Source: Purpureocillium takamizusanense | Lineage: Eukaryota > Ascomycota > Sordariomycetes > Hypocreales > Ophiocordycipitaceae | DNA length: 64,000 bases | Direction of reading: 5' to 3' | Assembly (NCBI RefSeq): GCF_022605165.1 | Contig: NC_063071.1 | Coordinates: 62,001 to 126,000 of the forward strand | The notes under the pieces: model-generated | What the model saw: the letters and a program-made list of their open reading frames with translations, nothing else | Databases searched by the model: none | Told to the model about the DNA's origin: nothing | Program-made: the position numbers and the translations under genes | Part shown: positions 11,089-21,048 of the stretch, piece after piece | How the letters are laid out: each line of letters opens with the position of its first letter | Numbering within the stretch: the first letter of the stretch is position 1

Positions 11089-13110
11089 ATGCATAACCTG
11101 TAAGTTCCTGCATATGGACAGCTCCTTGGCCTATACAACCACCAGAATATGATCTCAAGTACTGATAAGCTGTGGCAAGTGAGAAATATTCGGCCTCATT
11201 TGCCTTCTTTGAAGGCCTTTGGGAGGTAGACATGGCCCCTTACTGCGCTCGAAGCATGGTTCGCTAATCCAACAAGCAGGCTGGCGTTACCCATGTGTTT
11301 GTCAACCTGGGCTCCGATCATCCAGCCATCATGGAGGCCCTAGCACGCGGTACTCACTTGACAGGTGTCAACTTTCCCGAGGTCATCACTTGCCCTCACG
11401 AGGTCCATTTTAACACTCCCCAAGCATAGTACTGGTATCAACCGCTAACAAGCTCTTAGATGGTCGCCATGTGCATGGCCGACGGATTTGCCCGCCTGAC
11501 TGGCAAACCTCAGTGTGTTCTCGTTCATGTAGATGTCGGAACGCAAATGCTCGGATGTGCCATGCATAATGCATCGGTGGGAAGATGCCCGGTCCTGGTC
11601 TTTGCGGGACTATCCCCTTTCACCTTGGAGGGAGAGATGCGAGGCTCGCGAACAGAATATATCCACTGGCTTCAGGACGCTCCTGATCAGAAACAAATTG
11701 TTTCCCAGTTCTGCCGCTTCTCAGGCGAGTTCAAGTCGGGAAAGAACATCAAGCAAGTACTCAACCGAGCGCTCCAGTTCGCTACGAGCGACCCCAAAGG
11801 TCCGGCCTATGTCGTTGGTGCTCGAGAGGTCATGGAGGAGGAGATCCAGCCATATTACCTAGAGCAGGGTGACTGGCACGCCATATCACCGATTGCCCTT
11901 CCGCCTGGCGCCCCCGCACTTATCGCCTCCCTCTTGGCCGAAAGCGAGAACCCGCTCATCATTGTGGGCTATACTGGCCGGAACCTCGCAACAGTACCCG
12001 AGCTTGTTAAACTGGTCGAAGCACTTCCGGGTGTTCAGGTTCTGGATGGTCTTGGAAGTGACGTCTGCTTCCCGTGGAGCCATCGGGCCTTTTTGGGGGT
12101 CGGCATCGGTCATCACCAGGCTATCCGCGACGCTGATGCTATTCTCGTAATCGACTGCGACGTGCCGTGGATCCCGACGCAGTGTAAGCCTCGTGCTGAT
12201 GCCAAGATCATCCATGTGGACGTAGATCCTCTGAAACAGAACATGCCACTGCACTACATCCCTGCTTTCCGCAGATATCGCGCGGATTCAGAGACAGCTA
12301 TTCGACAAATCAACAACTACGTCTCGACACATGACCGCTTCTCTCGCCTGCCCGAAAGCGAACCTCACAAGAGGCGCTGGGATCTACTGGCTGAGACTCA
12401 CCGCCAGCGGCTGGAGCAAGCCGCGAAGCTCGCGGAAGCACCTTCGGATGGGTCCTTGCCGCCCAGCACGTCGTACTTGTGTTCTCAACTGCGCAAAACA
12501 TGCCCCAGGAATACCATCTGGTGTCTCGAGGCTGTCACGAACGCGCCGTTTATCTATGAGCAACTTCGGGTCGACGAGCCTGGGCACCTCTTCAACTGCG
12601 GTGGAGGCGGCCTCGGTTGGTCTGGGGGAGCGACCATTGGTATCAAGATGGCGTCAGACTGGGCTGCTGGAGGCCCAGGCAAAGGCGACTTTGTAACCTT
12701 GATTGTGGGAGATGGTACATACATGTTCGGTGTCCCGAGTACTGTTTACTGGATCGCCAGGAGATACAAGCTGCCAACTCTTACAATTGTGCTCAGCAAC
12801 AAAGGTATGCATAGCGCACTGTATTCGCTACTGTGCTAACATTTGCAAAGGTTGGAACGCTCCCCGTAACTCCCTGACGTTGGTGCACCCAGAGGGTTAC
12901 GGATCAAAGATCACCAACGAGGAGCTAAACATATCCTTCTCTCCTACTCCTGATTTCTCTGGCATAGGGAAGGCGGCATCTGGAGGGAACGCATGGGCTG
13001 GAGTTGTCTCCTCGGTCGACGATATCGGGCGCTTGCTGCCTGAGGCTATACAACAAGTGCAAGCCGGGGTTTCAGCGATCCTGGAGGTAAGACTTAAGGG
13101 GTCATGGTGA
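11089..13110 (+). CDS. ThDP-dependent enzyme, acetolactate synthase/benzoylformate decarboxylase-like
   Basis: Five exons (11089-11099, 11180-11225, 11280-11402, 11460-12804, 12851-13110) give 594 aa. Exon 1 codes only MHNL before a perfect GTAAGT donor; without it there is no in-frame ATG. The PP domain includes NLGSDHP and the proton-relay Glu60 in CPHEMVA. The ThDP-binding motif starts at GDG 477-479, with N507 27 residues later. Family members carry out thiamine-dependent C-C bond cleavage or formation on 2-keto acids. The fungal relatives are mostly labelled acetolactate synthase without proof. With the ALDH directly downstream, a 2-keto acid decarboxylase giving an aldehyde is a reasonable inference. 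The third intron has an unusual GTCCAT donor, but its position is fixed by the conserved CPHE|MVA junction. Confidence 0.85.
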
Positions 13111-13745
13111 GCCAAATGGAGGAGATGGCCAATCTGTTTCAGATATCCTAAATTGATACGATGATGCCCTCGAAAGAAAGAATCATCAATGTTATGTGCC
13201 TGTCCATTGCTGGTCTCGGCATCTGTCTGCTCACATCGGCCAGTCGCGTATTTTGACGGTTACAATTGAGGAATCGCTCAGAACCATGCCGTGCACACAT
13301 TTTCACAATCTAATCAAGCTGTCCGTGTCGCTTTGTCAATCTATAAAGCAGGCTCCGAGAGCTGTCTTCGAAGGTACCATGGGCTCGGAGCTCCTTCGGT
13401 CCCAATCTACGCAATGCCAAGCCTGTTCATGGTACAAAATCCCATTTCGATCGTGTCTCTGAGCCATGTTATTGGCCCCTGTATGCAATCTCACAGTTCC
13501 GACGGCGCTTCGGGACCGTCTTTGTAGACCGGAAAGTGGACCTGCCCCGCCACCGGAATGAAGCTTGATATTGAGGCAGCATCAAAGGTGGACGGAGCAG
13601 AGTGCGCGACCCGCAACTGATAAGCAAGCCTTCTAGTGGAACTACTCAACTTCTTACCACTTGGGTGGCCATTCATCCTATTGTAGCCGCTCAGTGGATC
13701 AGATCAAAGTCTGGGAACAAGGCAATCCAGCACCAACAACTCGAC
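13111..13745. other. Intergenic, ALDH promoter region
   Basis: Non-coding by family comparison. An open frame from 13602 runs into the ALDH but lacks conserved features upstream of 13746. Confidence 0.45.
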
Positions 13746-15375
13746 ATGAATAGAAACGTCATTCACAGAGCTCGCCTGAGTCGATGGCCAAAGGCCTGGT
13801 ACCACAGAGGCTGCCGAAGCATCGCAACCCAGGTCACGGTTCCTCTCGTCATCAATGGCAAGGACGTGGAGACTTCGCAGTCCTTTCCAGTCGTTAGCCC
13901 TCTGACAGGAAAGCAGATCTGGTCTTTGTCCTGCGCCACTGCACAAGACGTCGCGAATGCTGTGCAGAATGCCCATGAGACATTTCCAAAGTGGTCCAAG
14001 ACCAAGGCATCCGCTCGTCGCGACATCTTCCTCGCCGCTGCTGATGTCATGGATAAGCGACGATCGGAGCTAGGCGAATACATGCACCATGAGATTGGAG
14101 CGAACCCAAGCTACCAGGATTTCATCCTGGGGCTTGCAATCGACGGTCTGAAGGACACAGCTGGCAGGATAGCTGGCGCTGTCCAAGGAACTGCTCCCGA
14201 GTCGAACCACGAAGCAATGAAGGCGATCGTTTACAAGAAACCCTACGGAGTTAACCTGGGGATTGCACCATGGTATGTAGACATGCTATCCCAGTACTGT
14301 CGCACCACTGACAAGGACTCCTTAGGAACGCGCCGTATCACCTGGGACTGCGATCGATCTCCTTTGCACTGGCAACTGGAAACACAGCCATCTTGAAAGG
14401 AGCAGAATTCTCACCACGGTGCTACTGGAGCATCGCTGATATCTTTCGAGAGGCTGGACTGCCTGATGGCTGCCTCAACCTGATCTTCCACTCTCCTGAA
14501 AATGCGCCGACTACAATCAACAGCCTTGTTTCGCACCGTCATGTGAAGAAGATAAACTTTACGGGGAGCACCAAGGTTGGCAGTATCATCTCTGAAACTG
14601 CGGGCAAGCATCTGAAGCCCGTACTTATGGAGCTTGGAGGAAAGGCAAGTGCCATTGTTCTCGAAGATGCTGACCTCGACCAGGCTGCGCTTCATTGTGC
14701 GAAGGGGGCATTTATGAACGTGAGTGTTTCCATGACCTTTGTTTCCTTTTCAAAACTTGCTCTAACTGTCATCAAAAGGCTGGTCAAATCTGCATGTCCA
14801 CAGAACGTATCCTCGTCCAAGACTCTATAGCGGCTGAGTTTCAGGGCGTCCTCAGTAAGACAATCAAACGGTTATTCGGATCTGCAAACGACACTCCGAT
14901 CATTGTCACTGCGGCATCAGCCGAGCGTAACCGGCGTCTCGTTTTGGATGCCGTTTCCAAAGGCGCGAAGAAGATGCAAATCTTCGATGAGAGCCATCAT
15001 GACGATGTCGGGACTAGAATGAGACCAGTTGTTCTAACTAATGTCGACAAGACCATGGATCTCTATGAAAACGAATCTTTCGGCCCCAGCGTCTCTCTGT
15101 TCACGTTCAAGACGATTGAAGAGGCAGTGGCGTTAGCCAACGACACAGACTACGGCTTATCTGCTGCTGTCTTCACTCGAGACTTGGCCGCAGGGTTCCG
15201 TCTTGCAGAAGGCTTGGAGTCTGGAGCAGTACATATCAACTCGATGACCGTGCATGATGAATATCCTCTGCCTCACGGCGGTGTCAAGAAGAGTGGCTTT
15301 GGCCGTTTCAATGGTTATCAGGGGTTGGATGAGTTCCTGTACTGTAAGACTGTCACTTGGATGCAGGAGGCCTAG
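13746..15375 (+). CDS. NAD(P)-dependent aldehyde dehydrogenase, aromatic-aldehyde type, possibly mitochondrial
   Basis: Exons 13746-14272, 14326-14719 and 14779-15375 give 505 aa; introns are 53 and 59 bp. The catalytic Cys312 lies in GQICMSTERI and the general base Glu278 in MELGGK. The NAD-binding segment reads NFTGSTKVGS, and ESFGP and the C-terminal PHGGVKKSGFGR motif are present. GQICMSTERI is typical of salicylaldehyde/vanillin-type dehydrogenases. The first about 29 residues are rich in Arg and lack acidic residues, like a mitochondrial presequence. The ORF could be extended 48 codons upstream, but 13746 gives the best leader. It probably oxidises the aldehyde made by the adjacent ThDP enzyme to an acid. 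Confidence 0.9.
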
Positions 15376-15954
15376 TTTAGACTCTAGAGCTTTCCGACTT
15401 GTGTATTTACTACTGCTATTAATTCTTTAATATGTAGTAGGATGTTAGCGCTAAATGAAGGAATGGGTTAGTAGCCCAGAACGGATTGCAAGTAAAAGCG
15501 CTGGTGTCGGAGGATGGACAGGTTTGCGTGCGACTACTACGTTAATCCGTCAATCCAGTCAGCGGGGTGGAGGAGGGTGAGTCAGTGGATGAACCAAGTA
15601 GAACAGTGCATGGGGGACACATCGGAACTTCCGCTTCCGTACACCTTGCTTGACCCGTAAGGCGACGGCCTCGGTCTATTCCCGGGTTCATACGGGTAAT
15701 TCCAGTTCCACGATTGCCCTGTTGGTCTTGATGGCAAACTTTGTAGTTTGGGGTTTGACCTACGCAATTGGCATCTGGGTGTGGTGTGATGATGTAGGCC
15801 TCGGTGGAGACGCAATTGTTATCCAACTTATCCCTGCCCCAAGACCACTTCAATGATAAAGCGTGACTAGATCATCGGATATACCACCGGTTTTTGTTCA
15901 AGCCTCACGACAACTGCAGGCATCCTCCACATACTTCCAAGCACCATTACCATC
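15376..15954. other. Intergenic between ALDH and flavin oxidase
   Basis: ALDH 3' end and promoter of the flavin oxidase. No gene features are seen on either strand. Confidence 0.5.
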
Positions 15955-17552
15955 ATGTCTGCTCCGCTGTCCCCCCGTTATCTTACCCAGCCCGAGTACT
16001 CTGCCAAGGTCCTCGTTCGTGGCACACCGGACTACGAACGATGCCGCCGCAACAATCCCACTGCTGATACCCCATCCCGGTTCCCACGAGAAATCCACGT
16101 CGTGGAGGGATCGCAGGATGTAGCAACAGCCCTCAAGCGAGCAACCGAGTTGGGGGCCAAGGTTGGAATTCGCTCTTCTGGCCATATTATGAATATGCCC
16201 AATCTCATCGAAGAAGGCATCCTCATTGACACGGTGAACCTGAACCGACAAATCGACTACGATCCCATTACGCAGGAGATTTCCTTTGGTCCCTCCTGTC
16301 GGGTAGAGGAGCTTGCAGCCAGGCTCAAAGAGGTGAACAGATTCTTTCCTCACGGCCATGCCCCCACTGTCGGCTCGGGTGGCTTCCTCCTCGCCGGCGG
16401 TCAAGGCTGGTTTGTCCGCGGATGGGGTGCCACCATTCAGACATGGATTACAAAGATTGAAATCGTTGTTCCTGATGGCCGGACTGTTATTGCCAGTCGA
16501 ACTGAGAACAGAGACTTGTTCTGGGCTGCTCGAGGCAGCGGACTTGGCTTTTTTGGTGTTGTTACCCGCTTCTGGGGAAGGACAATCAAGGCCTCGATCA
16601 TGTGGGAGAGAATACTCAAGTTCGAGATCAACAGCGAAAATTACATGACTGTTATGTCATGGGCCATTGAGCGTGGCCGCGACACTCCCAAGTATGGCAC
16701 AGACCTCAATCTCACGATCGACTACCCCGAGAAGTTCGATCCCGCCTATACTACCGACGCCGTCCCGCCGAATGGAAAGCTCCACATGACTCTCAACTTG
16801 CTCTGTTACTCGGACAACATCAGGGAGGCAAGGACGCTTCTCAGCGCCTACGACAAGCTCACTCCCGAGGTGCAAGAGCATTTGCTCAAGCTGGAACCTG
16901 TGCAGAAGAGGACGTTCGAGGAGGTTTTCGCGCGCAAGCGTGGCTTCTTGGGCAATGCCAAGCAGGACCGCTGGCAGATTAACAGCATCATGAACGACCC
17001 TGATGTGCCCCTCGAGCGCGTTAGTATCCCTTTCCATCCCCGGTGGCTGTCCCCACCGACAACTCTTTGATGGCTAACCGCTTGAACTCATAGCTACTTG
17101 AAGCCGTTAAACCCGCCATGCTCGAGCTCCCTACCAGAACCTCGTCTGTGTTCCTTTGCCACTGTGACATCATACCCGATGAAGAAGATACCTGCCTTAG
17201 TCTGCCCCAGGACCTGTACATCTCTACCATCACTGGGTGGACAGATCCTCAACTCGAGCCGGCCATCTACCAGCCTATGCGTGATCGCTACAGGCGTGCA
17301 TTTCCGGTGGCGGTGGGTCAGTACATCACCGAGATAGACGTCAATAACGACGACGCCAACGTAAGTCGCTCTGGACTGCTCAGCAGACATGTTGCTGACT
17401 CCCTTTAGTGCAAAGTCTTGAGCGACACAGCTTTGGCCAAGTTTCTTCAGATCCGAGCAAAATGGGATCCCAACGAGCTGTTCCCCAACTATAAAGCGTT
17501 TGTTCGGGCCCATGACAAGATCAACCGCCTACAAAGTCGATCCCAGCTGTAA
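15955..17552 (+). CDS. FAD-linked oxidase of the berberine-bridge-enzyme type
   Basis: Exons 15955-17019, 17094-17360 and 17409-17552 give 491 aa, with GTTAGT and GTAAGT donors. The PCMH FAD domain includes IRSSGHI; His77 is at the site of the usual 8-alpha-histidyl FAD link. Next comes GHAPTVGSGGFLLAGGQGW. At the family's second attachment site (6-S-cysteinyl) Ala136 replaces Cys, so a single covalent bond is expected. The C-terminal BBE motif reads DPNELFPNY. No signal peptide is evident, whereas many family members are secreted. The family oxidises alcohols, sugars or activated C-H bonds with O2 and releases H2O2. In this cluster an aryl alcohol or 2-hydroxy acid substrate is possible. Confidence 0.88.
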
Positions 17553-17968
17553 ATAACATCTTAGATGTGCCCCGTGGACTTTGGTAGCCAGCCTCTAGCT
17601 TGCTAAAGAATTATCACTTTTTTTTTTCTTCACTGGCCCGTCTCCATACAGTGCTTTGCCTCTAATACCACGCTTCTACGCCATTTGATGCGTAGTTTCT
17701 CCGGACTGATCTTTCACGCCATCTCCAAGGCTTGCCTCACCGGTAATGTTCGACAGGAACCTGGAGATTTTTTGCCATCATATCTCGTAATTCGGAGTTA
17801 GGTGGGTTTTGTTGCATGATGCCGCCTAGAGCACAAATATCCCGTCCGTGTCATGAAAGGTGTTCTACGATGTTGAATACCCAACTGTTTTAAGCGAGCA
17901 TATGTCTGAGACTCTGAGTAGTCAAAAAGTTCATTTTAGATAATTCTGTCCAATTAATTTGACTAGTC
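17553..17968. other. Convergent intergenic region
   Basis: Separates the 3' ends of the flavin oxidase and the FDC1-like gene. It has a T-run at about 17609. No gene. Confidence 0.5.
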
Positions 17969-19647
17969 TCATATATCATCAAAACCCATTGCAGTCCAGT
18001 TCGACCTGACTTTGTCCTTGACCTCTTTCGGGTAGCTCCTTTCAAAGTCAACACCGCTAAACAATATCTTGCCCTCATACTCCATAGGGAAAAGACAATC
18101 AGATATCGCCTTGCCACCACGATTCACGTTCCCGCTCCCGTAAGACATGTATGGAGTCATGGGAAAGCTAGGGACATCTTCAAACACGTACTCATCATGA
18201 CCGGGGCGACATCTAGTGACAAGCGCCCACATAACGTCCTTGAAGTTGTGGATGTCCACATCGTGGCCGAACAGTAGAATCCTGTTGATCAACATGCAGC
18301 TTTTGTGGTTGAAGGCAATGCGGCCGAGCTTCCTACAAAACTCCTTGGAGTTTGTTTTTTCCTTGGCAAGTCTTTCGACGTCTATCTGCAGAGCACACCA
18401 AGTTGCCATGGTCTCAAGAGGGGCGAATGCATCTGTGATTGGAAAGTCATGCTCTTTGAGGAGTGTCAATAATTCCTCGGATGCAAGTGATGCGGTTATG
18501 TGCTGTGTGCCGAGTTAGATTGACAAGGGAAAATGGCATTCTTTGCTTCTGGTTATCTTACAGATTCATCCGTGATTCTTCCCGGAACAGAAACCGGCAA
18601 GATAGCATTATCTCGATACGTGATGGCATTAACCGCGAAAAGCGGGTGCATATGCTGATCCCCGTCGAAGTGAAGTCCGAGATAATCCTCAAATGGGCCC
18701 TCAAGGGCTTTGTCCTTGAGAGAGAATGTGCCCTCGAGGACGATTTCGCTGTTCGCGGGCACGAAGAGGTCACTCAACTCACACTTGACCATGTCCAACG
18801 GCTGACCGGTGAGCGCACCAACGTACTCGCCTTCCGACACACCTTCAGGGATGGGGCATGCGGCAGCAAGGCTGGCAGCTGGAGGAACACCCATGGCCAG
18901 CGCCCATGGGATCTCGGTTTTGCCCTCTTCAAGCCACTTGTCTCTGATGATGGAGTTGTGCTGTCCCGATCCAACTAGGCAGACGAGGCGTCTGCTGTCA
19001 TGGACCATGCCGCGGAAAATCGACCAATTCGTCCACGAAGCGTCTGGGGTCTGCAGTACATGTATTCCGTATGTCTGCAGATATTTCCCCCCATCTGCTT
19101 GATGAAGAAGAGGCGCTGGGAGCTTCTCCAAATCGATGTCATCTCCAAGAATTTTATTCTGCTTGCAGGGCCCAGTCGACAATATCCTAGGGGGTAACGA
19201 GGGCTTAGACTTTCCTTCCTGAGTTCTCTCCAGAACAGCCTTCCAGCTGGACTTGGGAGGCAGGCCTAAAGACCGAGCTATCCTCCCATATTTCTCACCC
19301 TCGCAGCTTCGGAGGCTTGCGGCGTTTCCGAACATCCTCCATAATCCGTCTTTGGCCCCCTTGACGTTGTTGAAGAGGGGAGCTTTGCCGTTTACCTCGC
19401 TGACTCGTCTCACGATCGCGCCAACTTCAAGATGCGGATCTATCTCTTGTTCGATCTCAGCGAGGTCGCCGTCTTGGCGCAAAACATCAATAAAGGTCCG
19501 GAAATCGAGCTGTGCGGCAATATGATTTGGTTGAAGTGGCAGTTTATTCTTGCACGGAGTCGTCATCGACCCAAAAGCTGCCTTTTTCGCGACCGCAAAG
19601 GTAACTGATGGCAGAGCCGTGCGCTGGGTAGGCGACAATCGTAACAT
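17969..19647 (-). CDS. Ferulic/cinnamic acid decarboxylase-like protein (FDC1/UbiD family, prenyl-FMN dependent)
   Basis: Exons 19647-18562 and 18502-17969 give 539 aa. Relative to Aspergillus niger Fdc1 numbering the protein is offset by 39 residues. Key positions line up: Asn207 (168), Arg212 (173), His230 (191) and Glu316 (277). Position 321 (282) is Asp in EGPFED where Fdc1 has Glu. The family non-oxidatively decarboxylates unsaturated or aromatic acids using prenylated FMN and a divalent metal. The extra N-terminus (MLRLSPTQRT...AKKAAF) looks like a mitochondrial presequence, which standard Fdc1 lacks. It is divergent from the PAD1-like gene across 530 bp. The Asp and the low similarity around the substrate lid suggest a substrate other than ferulate. 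Confidence 0.9.
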
Positions 19648-20177
19648 TGGGCCTAGGAGTGCTGCAATTCCTGGAATCCTTACTTCAGTCCTCGATGCAA
19701 AACTGCAAGTTGACTATTTAAGTTCTAAAAATGGTGAAGAATGCGCTCATACACTGATACGCTACTATCCTTGATTAATTCTACGTCCTGTTGGCTCTAA
19801 CGGGCAAGGGCTGGAATAGACAGCCTAAACCCGAACCCGCACAGAACGGGGATTCCGAATGTTATCCACACCTTGTTCCGTTAGTTTAAAACTTTGTGGC
19901 CACCACCCCTCTCCGCATCGGTCCACATCGGCCGCTCAAGTCCATCTCGACTCCAGCTGCGGCCCGGGGTACCATGAAATTGCTGGTGTTCTCTCTATAA
20001 CCTGACTAACAAAATGGGTTACGGAGGTACGAGGCTGGGGTATTGGGCCTCTACTGTTTTTTGACCGATTATATCACAGAGATACTTTGATCCCTTCGGG
20101 TGTTATAAAGTCTTGAACATTAATGACGTGGCAGACTCTCCCAGATAGCCCTCCCAGCCAGGTAGTTCACTCCCATC
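19648..20177. promoter_or_regulatory. Bidirectional promoter shared by the FDC1-like and PAD1-like genes
   Basis: 530 bp lie between two divergent start codons whose products act as enzyme and cofactor maker. CGG half-sites of the kind bound by Zn2Cys6 proteins occur (for example near 19920-19935 and 20230). The regulator encoded at 21049-23513 could act here, but no site was established. Confidence 0.55.
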
Positions 20178-20993
20178 ATGTACAATATTCGCCTAGGCAG
20201 GGCCGCCGCGGGTGCCGGCAAGTACGCACGTGGAGGCCGGTCCGGCCTTCACAGTTTAAGGGCCCTGTTTACACCCATCCTTAACAACCCTGATAAGCCA
20301 CCAAGCCCAGGCCTGAACACTCAGAATGACAAGCAGTTCAGCATTGATGCACCACACCAAAATGTGCCAATATTAGCAACCCATTCCAGGCCACGGAGGA
20401 TTGTGATAGGGATCACTGGAGCGACGGGAACGGTATACGCCCTCCGCATCTTGTCCATCCTACGCCAGCTAGACATCGAAACCCATCTCGTCATCAGCAA
20501 GTGGGCTCTAGCCACGATGAAGTACGAGACCTCACTCAGCGAGGCTGAGATCCGTGGATTGGCCAGTATGACTTATACTGCCAAAGACCTCTCAGCCAAC
20601 ATAGCGTCTGGGTCTTTTCAGCATGATGGAATGATCATCGTCCCATGCAGTATGAAAACACTAGCTGCTGTGCGCTCTGGCTTTTGCGACGACTTGATAT
20701 CGCGAGCTGCCGACGTCACTCTCAAAGAAAACCGTAGGCTTGTTCTGGCTGTTCGCGAGACCCCTCTCAACGACATACATCTTGACAACATGCTCTTCTT
20801 GCGGCGTGCGGGCGCTGTCATCTTTCCGCCAGTTCCAGCCTTCTACACAAGACCAGAGAATCTCGATGATCTAATCGATCAAACGACTGGAAGGATGCTG
20901 GACTCGATGGGGATCTTCACGGATGGATTTTCACGTTGGAAAGGGTTCCAGAGGAGTTCAGTTCCGGATGTGGCTGGCCCAAGGAAACAGTAG
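20178..20993 (+). CDS. Flavin prenyltransferase (PAD1/UbiX family)
   Basis: Single exon, 271 aa. A basic leader of about 70 residues, like a mitochondrial presequence, precedes the flavoprotein core. The core starts IVIGITGATGTVYALRIL (Rossmann-like, 72-89). The phosphate- and flavin-binding motif VPCSMKTLAAVRSG, RAADVTLKE and the C-terminal P-PAFY segment are all present. The family adds a dimethylallyl unit to FMN, giving the cofactor of UbiD enzymes. It has no decarboxylase activity itself. Its neighbour across the divergent promoter is the FDC1-like gene. Length matches fungal Pad1 with its transit peptide. Confidence 0.93.
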   Translation: MYNIRLGRAAAGAGKYARGGRSGLHSLRALFTPILNNPDKPPSPGLNTQNDKQFSIDAPHQNVPILATHSRPRRIVIGITGATGTVYALRILSILRQLDIETHLVISKWALATMKYETSLSEAEIRGLASMTYTAKDLSANIASGSFQHDGMIIVPCSMKTLAAVRSGFCDDLISRAADVTLKENRRLVLAVRETPLNDIHLDNMLFLRRAGAVIFPPVPAFYTRPENLDDLIDQTTGRMLDSMGIFTDGFSRWKGFQRSSVPDVAGPRKQ

Positions 20994-21048
20994 ATAGAAA
21001 CGACGACGCGAACATGGATTCATGACTTTTAAATATGTTGGCCGAATA

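Noticed and set aside
11219..11413. In-frame stop and apparent frameshift in the ThDP enzyme N-terminus
   Set aside because: Explained by an intron at 11226-11279; the joined product reads FFEGLWEAGVTHVF as in the family.
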